A stretch of 64,000 bases of DNA, from contig SMSO01000014.1 of the NCBI GenBank assembly GCA_004764695.1, positions 6,624,029 to 6,688,028 of the forward strand, given 5' to 3'. Of this stretch, positions 19,121-30,138 are shown piece after piece (position 1 is the stretch's first letter; each line of letters opens with the position of its first letter). Source of the DNA: Schizochytrium sp. TIO01 (Eukaryota > Sar > Bigyra > Thraustochytrida > Thraustochytriidae). The position numbers and the translations under genes were made by a program. Under the pieces are notes generated by a model. It did not search any database and was not told the DNA's origin. It saw nothing but the letters and a program-made list of their open reading frames with translations.

Positions 19121-21945
19121 AATTGATTATAAATGTCTGCAGTCAGCACCGGCTGATTATTAGGGATGAGTCTGTTCTTCGTTGTTTGCAATGAATGAAC
19201 AACAACGCGACAAAGCTTTCTGAGATCCGAAACCAGTCTATAGAAAGAAGCAACTCCAGACTAGAGATTTACCAGGATGTATGTATGCTTATAATATGTA
19301 TGTGAAAATACAGTGCGTGTGCACACCTGTTCTTTCTCCTCGTTATACCTTTTTAGTCAACATCAACAGGAGAAGACGGTCTGTGGAGGGCAGGAGACCT
19401 CGAGGCGCGCAAGTCTGCGTGAACTGGCGGGTTCTCTTTTATTGATGTTTTCTGGCAAAACTGGTCCTGACGCGCTACGCCAGTAAGCGAGAGCGTTACG
19501 GCGGGCCCTGGGAGCTGTGAAGGGAGACGAGGACGGAAGAGTCAACAAACAGAGCTATGGCTGCCAATCCCACTTGTCATTCCTAGCGCGACGGAAGAGT
19601 AGGAAAAGGAATATCAGGAATTAGCTCCCAGGCACGACGTGACGAGGAGACCAGGGCAGCTCTCAGCCGGAAGCGTTTGTGCAGAAGTAAGAGGCGCAGT
19701 TCTGTGATTGCTGTTGACACAGCCTTGATCAACCGGGTACTCGAAAAATACTTAAGAAAAAACAAAAAAGAGGAAAACTTTTAAGACCTAAGCTTTGTCG
19801 ACATCCTATATGTGAAAAACACTAATACTCTTACGGAAAAGAGAAAAAGGAATTATCACGGGCATCACAAACTTGAATACCCCTTCTCAATTCTGTCTCA
19901 TGTTTGTTTCCTCTGATACTCATCATGGAAAGGTACTATCCTAACAAGCACCAGCAGGAGCGGGCTTGCTCACATTCTAAGGTTTAAGAGCAAAGGGCAA
20001 TCAGCGCTGAGAGAAGCCTCTTCAATTTGCGCGAGAGACTCACAAACGCTACCAAACATAGCTGAGCTTGAGGAACCCAAAATCAGCGCGTTTGGGTTGC
20101 GCCATAACCTCCGTTCTGTTTGAGATGGCAACTCCGAGGTCTGCAATGTTACTTGCTTGCTGTGTCGTAATCTGTTTTCATTTCAACCCTGATAGGATGT
20201 TGGGCATGATGGCAATCTCACGGATTCTGCTTAGCTTCGCGTAGAGTCTGAACAACTGAATTCTGGGTTGCCAAAGAAGATCTAGCTGACTATTATGCAG
20301 TACGTTGAACCAAAAGTTAGCAGTTTCTGCAGTGGAAAATAATTCCTTTTGATAATACTACTAACTAATAATAATTATTATGATAAGTTTAGAAATTAAA
20401 ATAAAAGAAAGGTTTGGCGAAGATGGTGTAAACCAGAATGAACTGCGCTTCTTTGAGTGGAGATTTGCAAGGACAGGGGTCGCCTCGAGTCGCGTCCGCT
20501 AAATGCCTTCACGAACGTGGAGAGCAGTTGGTGGAGAGCAGTTGTTGGAGGCCCTGGGCAAACGGAGATGGAGGCACTACTCTGTGGACGGTTATAAGGA
20601 GGCAGGATAAGCTCACCAAAGTGACCAAGTGCAAGTAAAAGGGGGGTTAGTTTGACTCCGCTTGCAAAACAGCGTTGCAAAAGGGCTGCGCATGCTACTG
20701 GTTTCCAGAGAGACTTCGTGAGGCGTGAGGACTCATTGTGGATGAAGCATGGCTTTTTTCAGCAACGGAGGAATCTTGAAGTGGTGCACCTCATATGCAC
20801 ATACATCATCCTTTTGCAGAGCTTACTTTGTAAATGCCTTTTAGCATGTCGCTGACACGAGCGTCCACGAGTCGAGGCCGAAAAGTAGGCAGTAATTGTG
20901 CACATGTGCCCATGCACATCTCACCTCAGTGTCTTGCCTATTCTATTTCTTGTTAGCCGCCTTTCCCAACTTGGACATAGAAGTACAAAGGTAGTTTGCT
21001 TGAGAGGGCCTCTAATTTGGCCAAGAGATCTTTACTGTACAGAGGATGTCGCAGGATTAAAGTGCTCAAGTCTGACATTGCCGTAGCAAGAAATCCAGCG
21101 CCTCCGTCTCTGCCTTGAACAGAAGCGATCTGAGAAGAGTAGAAAGAGCACAGGTTTATAAAGTACACCACGACCTTTAATAGTTCAAGTGCTTTTGACG
21201 CGACCCACTGAGAGGACCATGCGTAGCGCCCGCGATGAGCTGACCACACGCCCCTCCCCAGCAGTTGACTGCAAAAAGCGAACTTCCTTCCACATTACTG
21301 GAACCAGCTTTTAAGTAACGGCCATTTTTCTTTAAACTAAGTAATACTAGAACCCTCACTGAGGCTAAACATCTTCAAAATCTTGGCATCGGGCCTCTCT
21401 TTACCTTTGAAAGTGCATTGTTTTAGTAACTCTTGCTGCCAACTGCTCTTCCAGCTCCCCACGTCGGTGCGCCGAGCTGCTCCACGCGCACCCTTTCCAC
21501 CTTCAAAAGCAAGTGTAGATGCGCTGTAGCAGACTTCGGATATCGAAGCATTTCAATGATGCAATCTGTGCGAAAGTCCGTTCTATCATGCGACGCCAAG
21601 ACATAGCTTGCTGCACAGCTTAGGCGTAGACCACCATTCGTGGTCCTGCACAATTCCGTCATTGACAACAAGAATGTCCCATCCCCTTTTTATGCAGATT
21701 AGCGTATCGCTGGGTCCACTGTTATTCGCTAGGGACCATGTAAACATGTATTAGTAATTCAATGGTGTGGAGGAGCGATCGAAGTTTTCTAGATTTGGCT
21801 AGCTGATAAAAGTAAATGAAAGAGCTGCATGGATAAAGAGTGACAGACATATCCTGTGATTTATCGATGATTGAAGTGGTCAAATAAAAGAAAGAAACAT
21901 CCTTCTTTTCCTTTAGGTTTTTCCTTATCCCAAAGGTTGGCTACA
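19121..21945. other. Gene-poor intergenic region
   Basis: Only short overlapping frames of about 60-98 codons are present on both strands, none with a recognisable motif or consistent codon use. Base composition is mixed, with AT-rich runs near 20340-20405. No tRNA, rRNA or clear repeat is seen. Confidence 0.5.
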
Positions 21946-22224
21946 ATGAATTCTTTCTTTCGATTTTTATTGATAAAGAATACATATCTTTTAGGTAGTC
22001 ACTTCGGATATTCTCAGTTGGCATGGGGAGATAGCAATACTCTTTCAAGCTCTGTTGGAGGAGTGACGATAATTTTGCCTGATTTCAATTTTAATCTTCA
22101 TCAATTCAGAATTCTTAAGTTATTGACTTCTGGCAGGAAATTAATGTATACTACCTTTGTGAAACGTGATAAGAGAATGCTAAACGAGATGTCTGGGCAT
22201 AAAGATGTATGTACACCCAAATAA
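21946..22224 (+). CDS. AT-rich ORF resembling mitochondrial ribosomal protein S2 N-terminus; NUMT or decayed gene candidate
   Basis: The frame is open from 21871, with an internal ATG at 21946 giving 92 residues. The segment after LLIKNTYLLGSH, followed by a Gly-Gly-Val-Thr-Ile-Ile core and a helix ending in GRKLMYTTF, resembles the start of uS2 (HLG, GIHIIDL, helix, GKILFV). It stops well short of a full uS2, and a GTATGT donor-like site follows the Asp codon near 22206. Base composition is visibly more AT-rich than in neighbouring genes, as in mitochondrial DNA. TTA codons are used, so it reads under the standard code and not under the Thraustochytrium mitochondrial code, where TTA is a stop. 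Similarity was judged by eye only. Confidence 0.35.
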   Translation: MNSFFRFLLIKNTYLLGSHFGYSQLAWGDSNTLSSSVGGVTIILPDFNFNLHQFRILKLLTSGRKLMYTTFVKRDKRMLNEMSGHKDVCTPK

Positions 22225-23031
22225 GTTAGGTTAATCATTAGTACGTACTTATGGTCCAGTACGCTACTATTAATAGTTGTTTGGAAGAGCAGTACTTGGG
22301 TTCCGTCACCATTATTTCTCTGGACCGACCCGACTCAAGTGTTTCGCGCACACAATTCTCCTTGCTAGATCCGAAAAATGCCATTTAGAAAAGTAAGACT
22401 ATTCATGAAGTTTCTCTAGGATTTGAAGATCATGTAATCGAACAAAACCCATGCTATACTGCATATACGGTAAGGAAAGTATTGGTACTCATATAAACAT
22501 CCCGAGTGCGCAACCCTTTTTGGCATGGAAGATCGAGGCAGAGATGATCTATGGATTAACCTATATAGTCCTTACCTCTTCGGACTGCTGAGAGTCCTTG
22601 AAACCAGGACATGGACCGAACCAAGCCTAACGACGACGTGGAGAACAGCAACACAAGATAAGCAAAGCGCTATACCCGAGGTACTCAACACTTGACGTGG
22701 CCTGCAGCGTAGAGCTGACGCTTGCGAGGCTACGGTCTGGCACACGTGTGAGCTCTGGTATATCTTCTAACTGTGCAATTACTCTTTTTGCAGTCTCAAG
22801 AAAATATCTGAAAGGTTCATCGACCAACATTAAGCATCGCCAAATCAGGACGCTGGTCAACAAGGAGCCTTCTTTCGGGGCAATTAAGCATAGGCCACTC
22901 TCCTTTGCTTACTGAGAATTCGCCTTTGCAGAGTCCTCCCTCCATAATTAGAAGCGAGAACCTGACTTTGTGCTTTGCTACATTGCCGCATACGGAATTA
23001 ATTGATCGTGAAAAACTGATTAAACACAACC
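22225..23031. other. Intergenic region upstream of ASF1
   Basis: It contains the ASF1 promoter and 5' UTR. A minus-strand frame (22627-22830) encodes about 67 residues from an internal ATG and looks moderately protein-like, but has no recognised motif. Confidence 0.4.
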
Positions 23032-24030
23032 ATGTCTTCTGTGAACGTGACAAACATCTCGGTCCTGAACAACCCCGGCAAGTTTACGGATCCTTTCCGG
23101 TTCGAGGTAACCTTTGAGTGTGTGAAGGAGCTCAGTGCTGACCTTGAGTGGAGGCTGACTTATGTAGGATCTCCAGATAGTGAGGCCTGTGATCAGGAGC
23201 TGGAGTCTGTTCTCGTAGGTCCTGTTCCATTGGGCGTGAACCGCTTTGAGCTGGTAACTCCGCCCCCTGACCACACAAAGATCCCACGAGATGACCTTTT
23301 GGGTGTTACTGTATGCCTTCTGGCCTGCCTTTACAAGGATAAGGAATTCATCCGCATTGGATACTATGTGAACAATGAATATGACGACCCGGACGCAGAG
23401 AAACTCAAGCCAAGCGAAGACTCCCTTGGTATGGCCATCGATGACAGTGACAATGAGGAGGAAGAAGAGGAAGAAGATGATGATGATGAAGAGGAGGAAA
23501 ACGACGATGATGACGAAGATGGTGAGGGAGACGAAAACACCAAGGACGCTCTCAATAACGAAGGCTCTGCAAAGGAGTCTTCCTCTGCCCGCAAGAAAAA
23601 GTCTTCATCATCCTCGAAAGAACAGGATGAGGATGAAGAGGACGAAGCTTCAGGAGAAGCAGCAGATAAAGAATCCGCCTCGGCTGCTAATGATGAGGAT
23701 GGTGAGCAAGACACATCTGGAACACAGGATCAAGCTGATGCCCCAGAAGAGGATGAAGGACCTCCGACAAAGCGTGTGAAGCACGCCGAGGACAACAATG
23801 TCGAGGATAATGACGAAGAAGAGCAGGACGCTGAAGACGATGACCAGCAAGAGGAAGAGGAGGATGACGAAGACGACGAAGATGGTGGTTCGAAAAAGGA
23901 AGACGATAAGGAAATGACAACCAAGCCCGAGAGCCTTCAGCTGCCTGCAAAATTTTCTGTTGACAAGATCAAGCGCTCTATTCTTGCGGATAAGCCTCGC
24001 ATTACACGTATCATGATTGACTGGGAGTAA
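23032..24030 (+). CDS. ASF1: Histone H3-H4 chaperone ASF1 with internal acidic insertion
   Basis: A 332-residue ATG-initiated protein. Residues 1-~122 are the canonical ASF1 immunoglobulin-like core (VNVTNISVLNNPGKFTDPF at the N-terminus; GYYVNNEY near residue 115). ASF1 normally continues within about 20 residues into its last conserved strand and carries any acidic tail after it. Here ~170 residues of Asp/Glu with Lys/Ser intervene (~130-300), and the last strand (IKRSILADKPRITRIMIDWE) forms the extreme C-terminus. ASF1 hands H3-H4 to CAF-1 and HIRA during replication-coupled and replication-independent assembly. The acidic insert probably still binds histones, but its placement is unusual. 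The frame has no break, so a simple indel artefact is unlikely. Confidence 0.93.
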   Translation: MSSVNVTNISVLNNPGKFTDPFRFEVTFECVKELSADLEWRLTYVGSPDSEACDQELESVLVGPVPLGVNRFELVTPPPDHTKIPRDDLLGVTVCLLACLYKDKEFIRIGYYVNNEYDDPDAEKLKPSEDSLGMAIDDSDNEEEEEEEDDDDEEEENDDDDEDGEGDENTKDALNNEGSAKESSSARKKKSSSSSKEQDEDEEDEASGEAADKESASAANDEDGEQDTSGTQDQADAPEEDEGPPTKRVKHAEDNNVEDNDEEEQDAEDDDQQEEEEDDEDDEDGGSKKEDDKEMTTKPESLQLPAKFSVDKIKRSILADKPRITRIMIDWE

Positions 24031-24586
24031 GTGTAGCGCGCTATGTGTTTAGTTGATGATGATGATGATGATGATAGATTAATAAATAAATGCAACAGAA
24101 AAATGTTTAAATTAAAACATATGGTGACAAATTAATTCATTATTACAAAGGAGCAAGCCGAGGAAAATAAACCCTAGAACAATTAACAGACTTGACCTCG
24201 TAAACATTGTTGAACGAGGCTATCGATGCATTTGTTACAAACGACACAGTTGATACATGTTGAAAAAATATCTACATATCTACAACGGATTCGAATTAAA
24301 GAAGACCTTTGTCCCTAGGCATTCTGCAAATAGATCTCGCAATTTGCTAGGCTATTATGTTAGCGGAGCCCGAAGGCTCGAGCAAGAGGAACAAAAAAGA
24401 CCATAGCGATATTTATGGACGATTTAATGTCATCAAGGCGTCAACTTTACTTGGGAAGTTGGCCATTGATGAACTAACCAATACATAGCAAGCCCTGAGC
24501 TGTCTCATATAATAGCCCAGCTTTTAGCGCATTGACATTTCTCACACTGAGGAAATGTCATCAGCAACGCGTATCGATGTGGCCTG
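24031..24586. other. Convergent 3' intergenic region with GAT repeat
   Basis: A (GAT)n run at about 24053-24075 follows the ASF1 stop. The remainder is AT-rich 3' flank for ASF1 and the XRCC3-like gene. Confidence 0.6.
24053..24075. repeat. (GAT)n microsatellite after ASF1
   Basis: About eight GAT units begin ~23 bases after the ASF1 stop, in the presumed 3' UTR. Confidence 0.85.
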
Positions 24587-25618
24587 TCAACAAGCACAAA
24601 GACCGCACGACTTGATTTGATACGTTACTCGCGTCTCTGGGATAGCAGGAGAAAAGACTACCGAAAAATGTCGAGAACCATTTTCTCGAGATAGCATGAA
24701 GCGCGAATTTATACAGTTCGCCCAAGTGAGCCCGAGGGCCGCATGCACATCCTTTGACCCAGCAGAGACCTGATTCACAATAATAAAACAACAATTATAA
24801 CGATCGCTGAGATCCCTAAGAATATAGCTTATTCGAAGAAACCATTTACTACGATCTGCAAGAGTTATCATGCCTGTATTGAGCCGGAGAATCGCTGCCA
24901 GAGAGTCAATAACTACAAGTTTGATCTGGGATTGCTTGCCTTTTGCTGTAACCAAAGAATTTCTGAGCAATTCAGGAATGCCCTTTTCAATTGTCTGAGC
25001 TAGACGTGCAAAGTCGTGAACCTCTTTAATCAGTACACGGTCAAGTACCTCCTTTACAGCGCCATCTCTTCCCAATTTTGATGCGAGGCCACCCAAAGCT
25101 GTGGATTCCTCTTCGTGAGAGCACAAGATTGATCCTGAAGCATATTCATTTACAATCGAAGCCAGTCGCGTAGTGGGAGCGCGACCTTCAGTACAAATAT
25201 ACACGCTACGACCTAACACGCCGTCTTTACTGGAGAGCACTGCTGATGCCAACAATCGCAACACAAATTGAGTTTTACCACATCCAGCTTCGCCGCAGAT
25301 CTCCGTTATCCCGTGCCTCAAAATGCCACCAGAGAGAGCCTTATCGAGACCTGCACAGCCGGTCTTGAGACGAAATCGTTCGGGACTTTCACGTTCTCTA
25401 CGGGCCATGTCCAGTGCAGAACAGATTCTTGGAACTGGCGGAAGGTGTCCATCCTGTCCAGGTCTGCGGCGCTTGAACCCAGATTTCGAGGGCTCCGTTG
25501 ATGCCTTCAAGGCCGTCATGGTTATTGGAACGCTCCATGAGGAGCTCGTGCCGCTGGATGAACCGCTGCTGACACCGCTAGATCCACCGTGGGCTGAGCT
25601 GAGACCGCCACTGTGCAT
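24587..25618 (-). CDS. XRCC3: RAD51 paralogue, XRCC3-like recombinase
   Basis: A 343-residue ATG-initiated protein, close to human XRCC3 (346). A Ser/Gly-rich N-terminal region leads to the RecA core. Walker A is GEAGCGKTQ (~109). VYICTEG, as in XRCC3 (VYICTED), follows. Walker B is IKLVVIDSLAAI (~230). Then come IIVNQVSAG and GLTWANCINSRFML, corresponding to XRCC3's INQV and LGITWAN segments. XRCC3 works with RAD51C in homologous recombination, promoting RAD51 filament function and junction processing. The helical N-terminal domain expected before the core is missing or replaced by low complexity. The frame is open for ~33 codons upstream of the ATG and reads as protein, so a spliced 5' exon may supply it. 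RAD51C or another paralogue is a less likely alternative. Confidence 0.82.
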   Translation of the reverse strand: MHSGGLSSAHGGSSGVSSGSSSGTSSSWSVPITMTALKASTEPSKSGFKRRRPGQDGHLPPVPRICSALDMARRERESPERFRLKTGCAGLDKALSGGILRHGITEICGEAGCGKTQFVLRLLASAVLSSKDGVLGRSVYICTEGRAPTTRLASIVNEYASGSILCSHEEESTALGGLASKLGRDGAVKEVLDRVLIKEVHDFARLAQTIEKGIPELLRNSLVTAKGKQSQIKLVVIDSLAAILRLNTGMITLADRSKWFLRISYILRDLSDRYNCCFIIVNQVSAGSKDVHAALGLTWANCINSRFMLSRENGSRHFSVVFSPAIPETRVTYQIKSCGLCAC

Positions 25619-27627
25619 TTCTGATGCCTCTACGTGCGGAGTTTGGGCTTTGCGGAGGCCATTGATTAAAAAGGTTTCAAAGTTATCGAGTAGAGAGTGG
25701 AGAGGAAAATTTCATGTTTCCTCCAAAGTCAAAGCAAAATTGTTTTCTAAAGTAAATATATTTATCATTAAAATCGAAATCATAAAGAGCTAACAATATA
25801 GCCGTATAAGCCTTAGGAACTCTGGTCGTTAAGTCAAATAGCAATTTTAATATTCTTTTTCTCGAAAAAAACATGATTTGATGAGTAAGAAAGAAAGAAA
25901 GAAAGAAAAAGGTAGCTACTGAGAATGGTATATTCAAAGTTGCGGAACCCAGGTCTCTTGACGAGGGCATTGTCGGTATTGAGTTGGAATTGTTGTTCAA
26001 GAGATAGCGTGCGACAGCATAAATTTGGTATGCTAAGAAATGGCATGGAGAAGATGTAGATTTCGAAGATGTAGGTTCTGAAGTGATGATGGTGAAAGCT
26101 GATCAATGCTGTTGGTGTTCAAGGTGATAGAGATGACAAATCCAGCTTCATTTACAAACTAGAGACCAGCAAAAGTGAGATTTTAATATTCTTCAGGGAG
26201 ATACAACGTCCTCATGATAGTGATTCGAATTACTGAAAGAAGGTGACTCTTTACATTTGCCAAGAATAGTCTCACTGTTACATGTGTCGATTTTAACTGA
26301 GTTGTTTTAATAGGTACGTACTTCACTAGCCAATAGTGCAACTAGAACAGCTCCGGTCAAGAATTGTAACTTTATGAATATATAGAAAGGATCTCTGGCA
26401 ATTCATAGCAAATGAGGCTTTGCTGGTTGACGAGCATAATCGACGCTCGGCAAAAAAAGAAACGAAGAATAGAGTCTTTGATAATTCTTGAAGATGATCT
26501 TTTTGCAACAGTGGATTAACGTCGACATTTAAGCTAATTCAGTTGCTATTGCCAAATTAGATATAAACTAGAGTTGGCATCGGGAGCTCTCTAAGTACCT
26601 CACTTAATCAGGCTTGGTTTTATACATATATACATATATTAAAATATTTATAATCTTTATTTGATGTTTTTATTTTTTAAAGGAGAGGTGACAATTATAG
26701 CCATGTAACCTCCGGCTGGCCTTGATTGTCATGAGTCTAGCATGACCCAAACGTAGTAGATTGTAGGTTCTTCAGGTAAGATTGTTTGTATTATTCGATA
26801 TTGACCACCCTGGTGTTTTCTTGTCATCCACAACACTAATCGTGCATTCAAGACGAAAGAGATACACGCTCTGACAATATAATCCCCATGTGATGATAAC
26901 ACAAGAAATAATTATTGCACGTCGTGACTCTCTCTTGGAGCACTAGGAGGTCTGATATTACCTCCACAATCTAGAAGACAAGAAAATTAAAGAATGCATT
27001 CCCCCCTCTAAAAATGAGGAAAGAAGAGTGAAATGAATCGAAAGTCTTATAAAACCTTAGCACAAAGAGTGAAACTTGTTCAGGATTCAAATGTGTTTCG
27101 CTCTTGTCGCGATGTCGCTGTCAGCCTTGTACCAGACGTTGACTACATTGCTTTCAAAATGTCTCCTATTCTTGGCAAGCCGAGGCATGCAATAGCCCAG
27201 AGGCGCGCTCAAACATATTGCACAAAACCACACCAGCAATTTGCATTGTTTAGAACAACGCATTTACCAACAACCAGTGAGTGCCTACTCTGGACCTTAT
27301 TACCGCTCGACAAGCTTAGATTAGTCCTTTAATCGATCCATCTTATTTTAGTAGCATACATCGATGGGAAGGTCTTTGTTTTAAAATGTTAATAATTATA
27401 CTAGAGTACCAAAGAATTGGATGACTGTAGATGTCCAACGGATTTATTGCACGTGCACATAAATATATACGTAGGGAGGTAGTACAATCAATTCTGTGCT
27501 GTGCATCAATTGATGCTTCAAGGCTGCTCGATATTTGGAGCTGTCTAGCGCAGTTTTGGCACTGCATGCCGTCGTCAGACAGCGTGCTGGCAGTTGCCAA
27601 GGTCCTTGAGTTTCGGGTTGGCTCAAA
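25619..27627. other. AT-rich intergenic region
   Basis: It separates the divergent XRCC3-like and ODA docking-complex genes. It contains an (AAAG)n tract at 25887-25910 and AT-rich runs near 26620-26680. A 99-codon plus-strand frame at 27033-27332 has no recognisable motif and is probably chance. Confidence 0.5.
25887..25910. repeat. (AAAG)n microsatellite
   Basis: A perfect AAAG array in the spacer upstream of the XRCC3-like gene. Confidence 0.85.
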
Positions 27628-30138
27628 ATGAGGCCCGGCACAGCGCCCAGTGTTGGTGGGGGCGGGCGTGGAGATCGAGATCGAGATGAGATGGAAGCAA
27701 CAATGCTAGCGCTCATGGACAACAATGAGCTGCACAGACGCCCAAAGACGTCCTCAAATAGTTTACGTGATGGTCGAGGGCAAAGCGCTGGAGCTGCATC
27801 GCCCAACTCAAAGGCCGGTAGCGCCAGTAGCGGTCCGAACATATTTTTTGAGCAGCTTGGAGCAAGTGCGGCCATGAAAGATGATTTTGTCAAGAGCAAG
27901 TTAAACTCGAAGAGCAAGAAGAAAAACAGGAAAAGCAGTTTGAGTCTAATTGAGGATGGAGTACGTAAGACAAAATCTAAGAACGACCTCGGGCCAGTAC
28001 TTGTACCTGTGGATAACAAAGAGGCTCTTGCCAATGAACGAAAACTTCGGAAGCAAGAAAAACGTGAACGTGATTTTGCTAAGATGATGCTTATCAATCC
28101 GCAGCAATTAGCCATCATGATGGGCGCTATGGGTGGCGCCTCCATGATGCGTTCAGCAAGTCGTGATAAGGGTAACTCAACAGGTAAAGCCGGTGGCAGA
28201 AAATCTGCAGGAAATGGTAATAACGGGACAAGGCCAAACACTAGTGACAATTCCAAAGCCTTGGCGCAAAAACAGGCTTTGGTAGACAAGCTCGCTTCGA
28301 AAGCAGACATTCTTGAGGTTAAAATAATTAAGCATGAACGCGCAATTGAAGCTATCAGACAACAGATGATCGAGGAAAAGCGCCAGCGTCGGGAGATGGG
28401 AGGCATAAAGGCTTACAGAATGTTACAGGCCACCAAAGCAAAACAACGACAAATCCTCGAAGATCGTCTCAATAGCCTCAATGTTCGAAGTAGCGAGATT
28501 GAGTCAAAGAACATGGAGCTTGTGAGCGCAATAAATGCAAGACGTCTCGAGCGACAGACCTTTGAGCGCAGCTACAAAAAGTTAAAGCGAGAGTTCAAGC
28601 TGAAACAAAAGGAAATGGCAGTAATGCTTGAACAAAGTAATGAAGCCTATGAAGGCAGGCAAGAGGCCCTCAGCAAGCTTGAAGAAGTGCAAACACGAGC
28701 TCAACAAGAGCGTGATGATTTTGAGAAGGAGTACGACGAGCTTGGGCATATTGTTAAACATCAGTCAGAAGTAAAAACCTACGTTCAGCAAACTGCAATT
28801 AAAAGAAAAGAGAAACAAATAGTTGAGCGTATTGCCGCAGGTAATCTCGATGCAGAAGAGGAGGCGCTACTTAAGAGCAAATTGTCTTTACTAAGTCGAG
28901 AGTTAAAAAAACAAGAGGAATCCATCAACGTCTCCAAAGAGAGTATACATTCATATGAAGAGGCATTTGAAAAACTTTACTCGTCTTCAGGAATCAGAGA
29001 TATGAACGCTATTGTTGATCAGTTTGTGCGAAATGAAGATGAAAACTTCACCTTGTATAATCATGTTCAGCATCTGACGAGGGAAACAGAACGCGAAGAA
29101 GATCAGTTACGTCATTTGATGAGTGACATGGAAAAGTATAAGAAGGAGCTTAGTCAGAACGAAGGCCATCGAGAAAAAATCGTGCTTGATCTTGAGGAAA
29201 AGCTCGTTCGGTACCATACGCAGCTTGATCAGGTCAAAAGCTTGATCAATCACAATGAGCAGAGCCTGGAAGCGATTTGTCAAGCCACAGAAAATCTATT
29301 CTTTCGTATTGGGTGTCCAAGTATGCGTGGTCTTGAAAATTTCCGATCACCCGAGATTGTTGGTCTTTCCCTTGACAGAACTATGACATTAAAGCGAGGA
29401 CAAGGAACAGGACGACAAACAGCATTTGGACTTCGACGAAGTACAACAAGACGTGGGAGTAGCTTGGGTTCAACCAGTGAAGAGCCAAGGTCCCCAGCGT
29501 CGCCCAAATCTCCAGAATCTGAAACTAAAAGTGCAACAGAGAAAGCAACTTTGCAGAGTGGGCCAACTAGCACGCCGACGCCCGTACCACCAGAAGACGT
29601 GAAGAAAACTACACCTCCAACTGCAATATTGTCGCCCATATTACCGGGTGAAGGGGCAACGACATTCAAGATCACTGGACCAGATGTAGTAGCAGGCTCG
29701 GCATTTGAGAATGACAAAGCTCTTATTCTTCGTCTAGGCAGCAAAGTGACTGAGAAGAACATAATGTTGTATTTAGGCACTGTGGAGCAGCGGACAACTG
29801 AGATCATGCAGCTTTATCGCCGATTCTGCCTTAAATCTCAGCAGCCATCCGGTTTCAAAGGCGCCGATCGGTTCTCGGCGTCTGGAGTAGTTGTACCTGC
29901 TATTCCTCGCGAAACAATCCGTCTAAACGTGCATGTTCCATCTTGTCATCGCCACCAAGCTAGGGGTGAGGACCGGATTGGACTTGGTGACGTTGGCTCA
30001 AGAAGTATCATGGACCGCCAAGATGGATATATGCACGAGGAAGACGAGGATGAAATTGAGGACGTTCGCCCCCTTTCATCAGAACAACTTCGGGAAATGA
30101 CAGTGCGTGAGAATATGCCGATTGAATCTACTTATTAA
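27628..30138 (+). CDS. ODA1: Outer dynein arm docking-complex coiled-coil protein (ODA1/CCDC114/CCDC63 family)
   Basis: An intronless 836-residue protein with a good ATG. The N-terminal ~200 residues are basic, Gly/Ser-rich low complexity. Coiled coil extends over ~205-565. It includes SYKKLKREFKLKQKEM, EQSNEAYEGRQEAL and FEKEYDELGHIVKHQ, which match the family's KKL, SN-AYEARDEA and FEKEWxxLG segments. The C-terminus is Pro/Thr-rich with an acidic end. ODA1-type proteins form the docking complex that fixes outer dynein arms to doublet microtubules in motile flagella. ODAD1 (CCDC114), CCDC63 and ODAD3 (CCDC151) cannot be separated securely by eye. A dynein intermediate chain gene lies ~5 kb downstream. 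Confidence 0.78.
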   Translation: MRPGTAPSVGGGGRGDRDRDEMEATMLALMDNNELHRRPKTSSNSLRDGRGQSAGAASPNSKAGSASSGPNIFFEQLGASAAMKDDFVKSKLNSKSKKKNRKSSLSLIEDGVRKTKSKNDLGPVLVPVDNKEALANERKLRKQEKRERDFAKMMLINPQQLAIMMGAMGGASMMRSASRDKGNSTGKAGGRKSAGNGNNGTRPNTSDNSKALAQKQALVDKLASKADILEVKIIKHERAIEAIRQQMIEEKRQRREMGGIKAYRMLQATKAKQRQILEDRLNSLNVRSSEIESKNMELVSAINARRLERQTFERSYKKLKREFKLKQKEMAVMLEQSNEAYEGRQEALSKLEEVQTRAQQERDDFEKEYDELGHIVKHQSEVKTYVQQTAIKRKEKQIVERIAAGNLDAEEEALLKSKLSLLSRELKKQEESINVSKESIHSYEEAFEKLYSSSGIRDMNAIVDQFVRNEDENFTLYNHVQHLTRETEREEDQLRHLMSDMEKYKKELSQNEGHREKIVLDLEEKLVRYHTQLDQVKSLINHNEQSLEAICQATENLFFRIGCPSMRGLENFRSPEIVGLSLDRTMTLKRGQGTGRQTAFGLRRSTTRRGSSLGSTSEEPRSPASPKSPESETKSATEKATLQSGPTSTPTPVPPEDVKKTTPPTAILSPILPGEGATTFKITGPDVVAGSAFENDKALILRLGSKVTEKNIMLYLGTVEQRTTEIMQLYRRFCLKSQQPSGFKGADRFSASGVVVPAIPRETIRLNVHVPSCHRHQARGEDRIGLGDVGSRSIMDRQDGYMHEEDEDEIEDVRPLSSEQLREMTVRENMPIESTY

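Noticed and set aside
27444-28406. 320-codon minus-strand ORF overlapping the ODA1-like gene
   Set aside because: Antisense shadow of the coiled-coil gene, Ser/Leu/Arg-rich with no domain.
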